From: Pedobacter panaciterrae
GTDB taxonomy: Bacteria; Bacteroidota; Bacteroidia; Sphingobacteriales; Sphingobacteriaceae
Assembly: GCF_013204795.1 (NCBI RefSeq)
Contig: NZ_JABMKW010000020.1
Location: 1-64,000, forward strand
Length of the DNA: 64,000 nt
Direction: 5' to 3'
Shown: positions 61,499-64,000 of the stretch, piece by piece
How positions within the stretch are numbered: the stretch's first letter is position 1
How the letters are laid out: each line of letters opens with the position of its first letter
Notes under the pieces: model-generated
What the model was told of the DNA's origin: nothing
Database searches by the model: none
What the model saw: the letters and a program-made list of their open reading frames with translations, nothing else
Position numbers and translations under genes: made by a program

Positions 61499-62560
61499 TT
61501 ATTGCGTATCCGGATCATATTCCAGCGGAAGCTGATCTGCTATACGTTTACGACCCCAAAATCCCTGGATCAATAGGTTTTTGTATCCTGCATAGCTACC
61601 TCTAACATCAACCTGCGCATCCAGTTGTAAAACAGATCCGGTTTCGTCCATCTCTATGATTTCCCAGCTTCCTTTTGATGGGGCAAGGGATGCCACTTTT
61701 TTCTTATCATAAACGGTATAGAGTCGCTTTTTATATTTAAAGGTGATAAAATTGCTGTCTGCGCGTTCAATAAGCTGTTCTGTGTACACTGGAGTTGGAT
61801 CTATCATTAATGGAAAATCAACGTTTTTTATAACATGCGTAAGGAAGCCTTCCTCCTGAGTTTTGTTTTTATAAAGCGCTCTTAAATAGTGCATGAGCGA
61901 TCCTTCATATGCCATTTTTCTATTTGCTTTCCAGGTCTGCTGCTCTTCATTTGAGCCCTTAATATCTTCAAAAATAGATTCTCCATCATAGATCGTTGCA
62001 TCAGCTGTTTTATTGTATTGAAATTTCCTCAGTAAGTATTTAATACGATATCCAAGTTTTCGGTTTTCTATGATCAGAAAATCACGCGAATTGGCTTTTA
62101 AAATAGCCTTTTCTGTAGAGAAATCAATGATATCTGTATTCAATATCTTGCATTCTTTTGCATTTTTAGATTCTCCCATGAAATATTTTGTGAATGTTTT
62201 TAGAAAATTCTTGCGCTGATTGTTATCGCCAATAATCACTTCGTCTAAAATGATTTGTTTTTCCTCTAATGTGAAATTGAGAACAACCGATTTTTCTAAA
62301 ACAACTGCATTTTGTTTTATTGAGCCGTAACCCAACATATTAACCACAACCTGATAAGTACCAGGCACAATACCGGAAAATTTAAATTCGCCTTTAGTAT
62401 TGGTTGTTGTTGATTTTTGAGATCCGTCAATAAATATTGTGGCGGCCTCAATTTGTTCAGCTTTGGCATTTGTTACTGTTCCAGATATGGTAAAAGTTTC
62501 CTGAGCATTTACACCAGTACAAAACAGGGTGAATAGTATAAAAATGATTGTTTGTTTCAT
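61499..62560 (-). CDS. Exported carboxypeptidase-regulatory-like domain protein
   Basis: 353 residues with a signal peptide ending GVNAQE. Residues ~22-105 are a CarboxypepD_reg-like domain (FTISGTVTNAKAEQIEAATI ... VPGTYQVVVNMLGYGSI). The C-terminal ~230 residues contain a region resembling the N-terminal part of DUF5686-type proteins (LLIENRKLGYRIKYLLRKF). No barrel is present, so it is likely periplasmic or membrane-associated. Many copies of such proteins occur per Bacteroidota genome; role unknown. It follows the methyltransferase gene by 29 bp on the same strand. Confidence 0.82.
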   Translation of the reverse strand: MKQTIIFILFTLFCTGVNAQETFTISGTVTNAKAEQIEAATIFIDGSQKSTTTNTKGEFKFSGIVPGTYQVVVNMLGYGSIKQNAVVLEKSVVLNFTLEEKQIILDEVIIGDNNQRKNFLKTFTKYFMGESKNAKECKILNTDIIDFSTEKAILKANSRDFLIIENRKLGYRIKYLLRKFQYNKTADATIYDGESIFEDIKGSNEEQQTWKANRKMAYEGSLMHYLRALYKNKTQEEGFLTHVIKNVDFPLMIDPTPVYTEQLIERADSNFITFKYKKRLYTVYDKKKVASLAPSKGSWEIIEMDETGSVLQLDAQVDVRGSYAGYKNLLIQGFWGRKRIADQLPLEYDPDTQ

Positions 62561-62589
62561 TAGAGAGTAGTTAATCTTGTGTTTTTTAT

Positions 62590-63258
62590 TTAAAGTTTTT
62601 TTGCTGTTATGATTATAATGTCTCGTTCTATAAAATCTCCAAGGCTACCTTTAATGTTCTCTTTCTCCTGAGTAATTTTAGCAATGGAAAAACCAGCTTT
62701 AATGAGTGTTTCTGAAACGGTTTCCTTGTCATATAGCCGAAACTTCCATTTTGTAAAAGGAAGTTTTTTCATGAAGTCTTTGTCGGCAAAGCCGATGCTG
62801 AAACTGCCGCCTGGTTTTAATACCCTGTAAATTTCCTTAGCGTAAACATCGGGGGTTTCCCAAAAATAAATGGTATTTACCGTAAATATTTTATCAAATG
62901 AACCGCTTTGGAAATCAATGTCATGGCCATTAGATAATTCAAACGAAACAACATTCTTATCAACAAACGCTCGATTTATTCTTGTTGCCTCCTCAATCAT
63001 AGTTTCAGAGATGTCAATACCAAAATAATGAACTCCTGTTGATTTGGTGATGATGGAATTTACATGGCTTCCATTGCCCTGACCGATTTCTAAAACATGA
63101 TCATTCGCTTTTATGTCCAGTTGCTGTATGGTCCTGGCAATCATATTTTCATTTGAAATAGCCATTCTTTCGCCGGTTTTTATTCCATTATCACCCTTTG
63201 GTGAGCTTAGTTGGCTAGCCATTTCTTTTAAATCCTCATCATTCCAGGTTGTGCTCAT
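62590..63258 (-). CDS. Class I SAM-dependent methyltransferase
   Basis: 222 residues. SAM-binding motif I is VLEIGQGNGSHVNSI (E-x-G-x-G-x-G). It is followed by YFGIDISETMIEEATRI (motif II/acidic), FDKIFTVNTIYFWE (motif III) and PGGSFSIGFADK. This is the UbiE/Methyltransf_11-like group. The methyl acceptor cannot be told: a small molecule or a lipid/quinone. The gene precedes the carboxypeptidase-regulatory-like gene on the same strand. Confidence 0.92.
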   Translation of the reverse strand: MSTTWNDEDLKEMASQLSSPKGDNGIKTGERMAISNENMIARTIQQLDIKANDHVLEIGQGNGSHVNSIITKSTGVHYFGIDISETMIEEATRINRAFVDKNVVSFELSNGHDIDFQSGSFDKIFTVNTIYFWETPDVYAKEIYRVLKPGGSFSIGFADKDFMKKLPFTKWKFRLYDKETVSETLIKAGFSIAKITQEKENIKGSLGDFIERDIIIITAKKL

Positions 63259-63439
63259 AGTGTATTGTATTGGCTTAAGTGTTGTGACTATTCAAATAAG
63301 ATTATCTATTTCTAAAAGTAGAGATATAAGGTCAGCTTACCAAGCAAGTATTTTGTTATGGAACAAATAAATTAAAACTATTAATCGTTTGTTATATTGG
63401 AGCGTGTTTATAATTCCAGTTTAAATTTTTGCGAAATAC

Positions 63440-64000
63440 ATGATTAAAGTTTTAATAACAAGAAAAATACCTCAACGGGGAATTCAATTACTCGAAGAAG
63501 CAGGTTATAAACTGACTATTTATACGGAAAAAAGGTCCTTGCCACAGAAAGAGCTAATTGAGCTTTGCAAAAATAATGATGCTCTGCTAAGTGCAGGATC
63601 TAACAAATTAAATGCTCACTTTTTTGAGGAGTGCAGTCACCTGAAAGCTGTAGCATTGATGAGTGTTGGGTATGATAACGTAGATATTGAAGCAGCAACC
63701 TCTTATAAAATACCTGTTAGCAATACTCCTGATGTACTTAGTAATGCCACCTCAGATGTGGCCTTTCTCTTGATGCTCGCGGTATCCCGTAATGCTTTTC
63801 AGATGCATAAAAGAATTGAACGCGGTGGTTGGTCGTTTTTTGAGCCCACCACAAATTTAGGAATAGAATTAAAAGGCAAAACACTTGGTGTTTTTGGTTT
63901 GGGGAGGATCGGGGTAGAGCTTGCTAAAAAGGCTAAGGCAGCATACGAGATGAATGTCATTTATCACAATAGAAATCGCAATACTGAAGCAGAGGAAATA
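63440..64000 (+). CDS. D-2-hydroxyacid dehydrogenase (truncated by window end)
   Basis: A partial reading frame of at least 187 codons from ATG 63440 to the last base, with no stop. The N-terminal half is typical: VLITRKIPQRGIQLLEEAGY, then LKAVALMSVGYDNVDIEAA. It continues with NTPDVLSNATSDVAF and the NAD(P)-binding loop TLGVFGLGRIGVELA (GxGxxG). It belongs to the D-isomer 2-hydroxyacid dehydrogenases, close to glyoxylate/hydroxypyruvate reductase (GhrB). The catalytic R/E/H region lies beyond the window. Confidence 0.9.
   Translation, partial: MIKVLITRKIPQRGIQLLEEAGYKLTIYTEKRSLPQKELIELCKNNDALLSAGSNKLNAHFFEECSHLKAVALMSVGYDNVDIEAATSYKIPVSNTPDVLSNATSDVAFLLMLAVSRNAFQMHKRIERGGWSFFEPTTNLGIELKGKTLGVFGLGRIGVELAKKAKAAYEMNVIYHNRNRNTEAEEI

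Noticed and set aside
1..64000. CRISPR array, prophage, insertion sequence, integron or defence island
   Set aside because: No regularly spaced repeats, transposase, integrase, phage structural gene, restriction gene or toxin-antitoxin pair is recognisable. The gene content is uniform chromosomal Bacteroidota.
1..64000. tRNA or rRNA genes in the intergenic spaces
   Set aside because: Intergenic spaces are AT-rich and mostly under 300 bp. No cloverleaf with a TTC-loop or CCA-like end was seen by eye; this is not a substitute for a tRNA search.

Overview
The window looks like a chromosomal segment of a Bacteroidota, most likely a Sphingobacteriaceae member of the Pedobacter type. It is AT-rich and genes start at ATG with almost no Shine-Dalgarno sequence, often behind A-rich, G-free leaders. 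Several starts are preceded by the Bacteroidota -7 box TAnnTTTG. The gene content also fits: DUF5686 and carboxypeptidase-regulatory-domain proteins, FG-GAP lipoproteins, GH29/GH172/GH18 secreted enzymes, a DUF2784 protein and PVC-type cytochrome fusions. I see no rRNA, tRNA, CRISPR array, transposase, integrase or phage gene. The window ends inside a 2-hydroxyacid dehydrogenase gene.

Layout. 1-9.3 kb is mostly housekeeping: an outer-membrane barrel, PIN-PhoH ATPase, M1 aminopeptidase, RhtA-type exporter, DUF763 protein, NAD(P)-binding protein, TruC pseudouridine synthase and a Nudix hydrolase. 9.3-17.9 kb is one long operon for a tripartite ABC exporter (adaptor, TolC-like channel, LolD/MacB-type ATPase and two FtsX/MacB-like permeases), followed by an NtrC-type response regulator and its histidine kinase. 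A plausible sigma-54 promoter sits just before the first gene, so the operon probably encodes its own activator. 18-24.5 kb holds a DUF5686 outer-membrane protein, a minimal ABC pair (ATPase plus a 100-residue membrane protein), a GNAT-nitrilase fusion and a secreted GH18 enzyme.

24.5-39.9 kb is a mixed region. It has an AraC regulator and aldo/keto reductase whose promoters share an exact repeated element, a secreted Gfo/Idh/MocA oxidoreductase divergent from a metallophosphoesterase-PQQ-propeller fusion, a PAP2 phosphatase, a Na+/H+ antiporter, a second AraC regulator, an SMP-30-like lactonase, a PaiB-like protein and a NarL-type two-component pair. 39.9-46.5 kb looks like a small glycan/fucose locus: GH172, AraC regulator, aldo/keto reductase, zinc alcohol dehydrogenase and GH29 fucosidase.

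47-58.6 kb is the most distinctive part. It is a run of large exported proteins: a 1,107-residue FG-GAP/UnbV lipoprotein, a vanadium-haloperoxidase-like PAP2 lipoprotein, an outer-membrane barrel, a 1,181-residue PVC-type propeller/HEAT/cytochrome c fusion, a second FG-GAP protein and a lipoprotein. It is preceded by a G-free leader and a 25-codon leader ORF that overlaps the first lipoprotein start. 58.6-64 kb has an ECF sigma factor with a membrane-protein neighbour in the anti-sigma position, DUF2784, a cold-shock protein, small membrane proteins, DUF2071, a methyltransferase and the truncated dehydrogenase.
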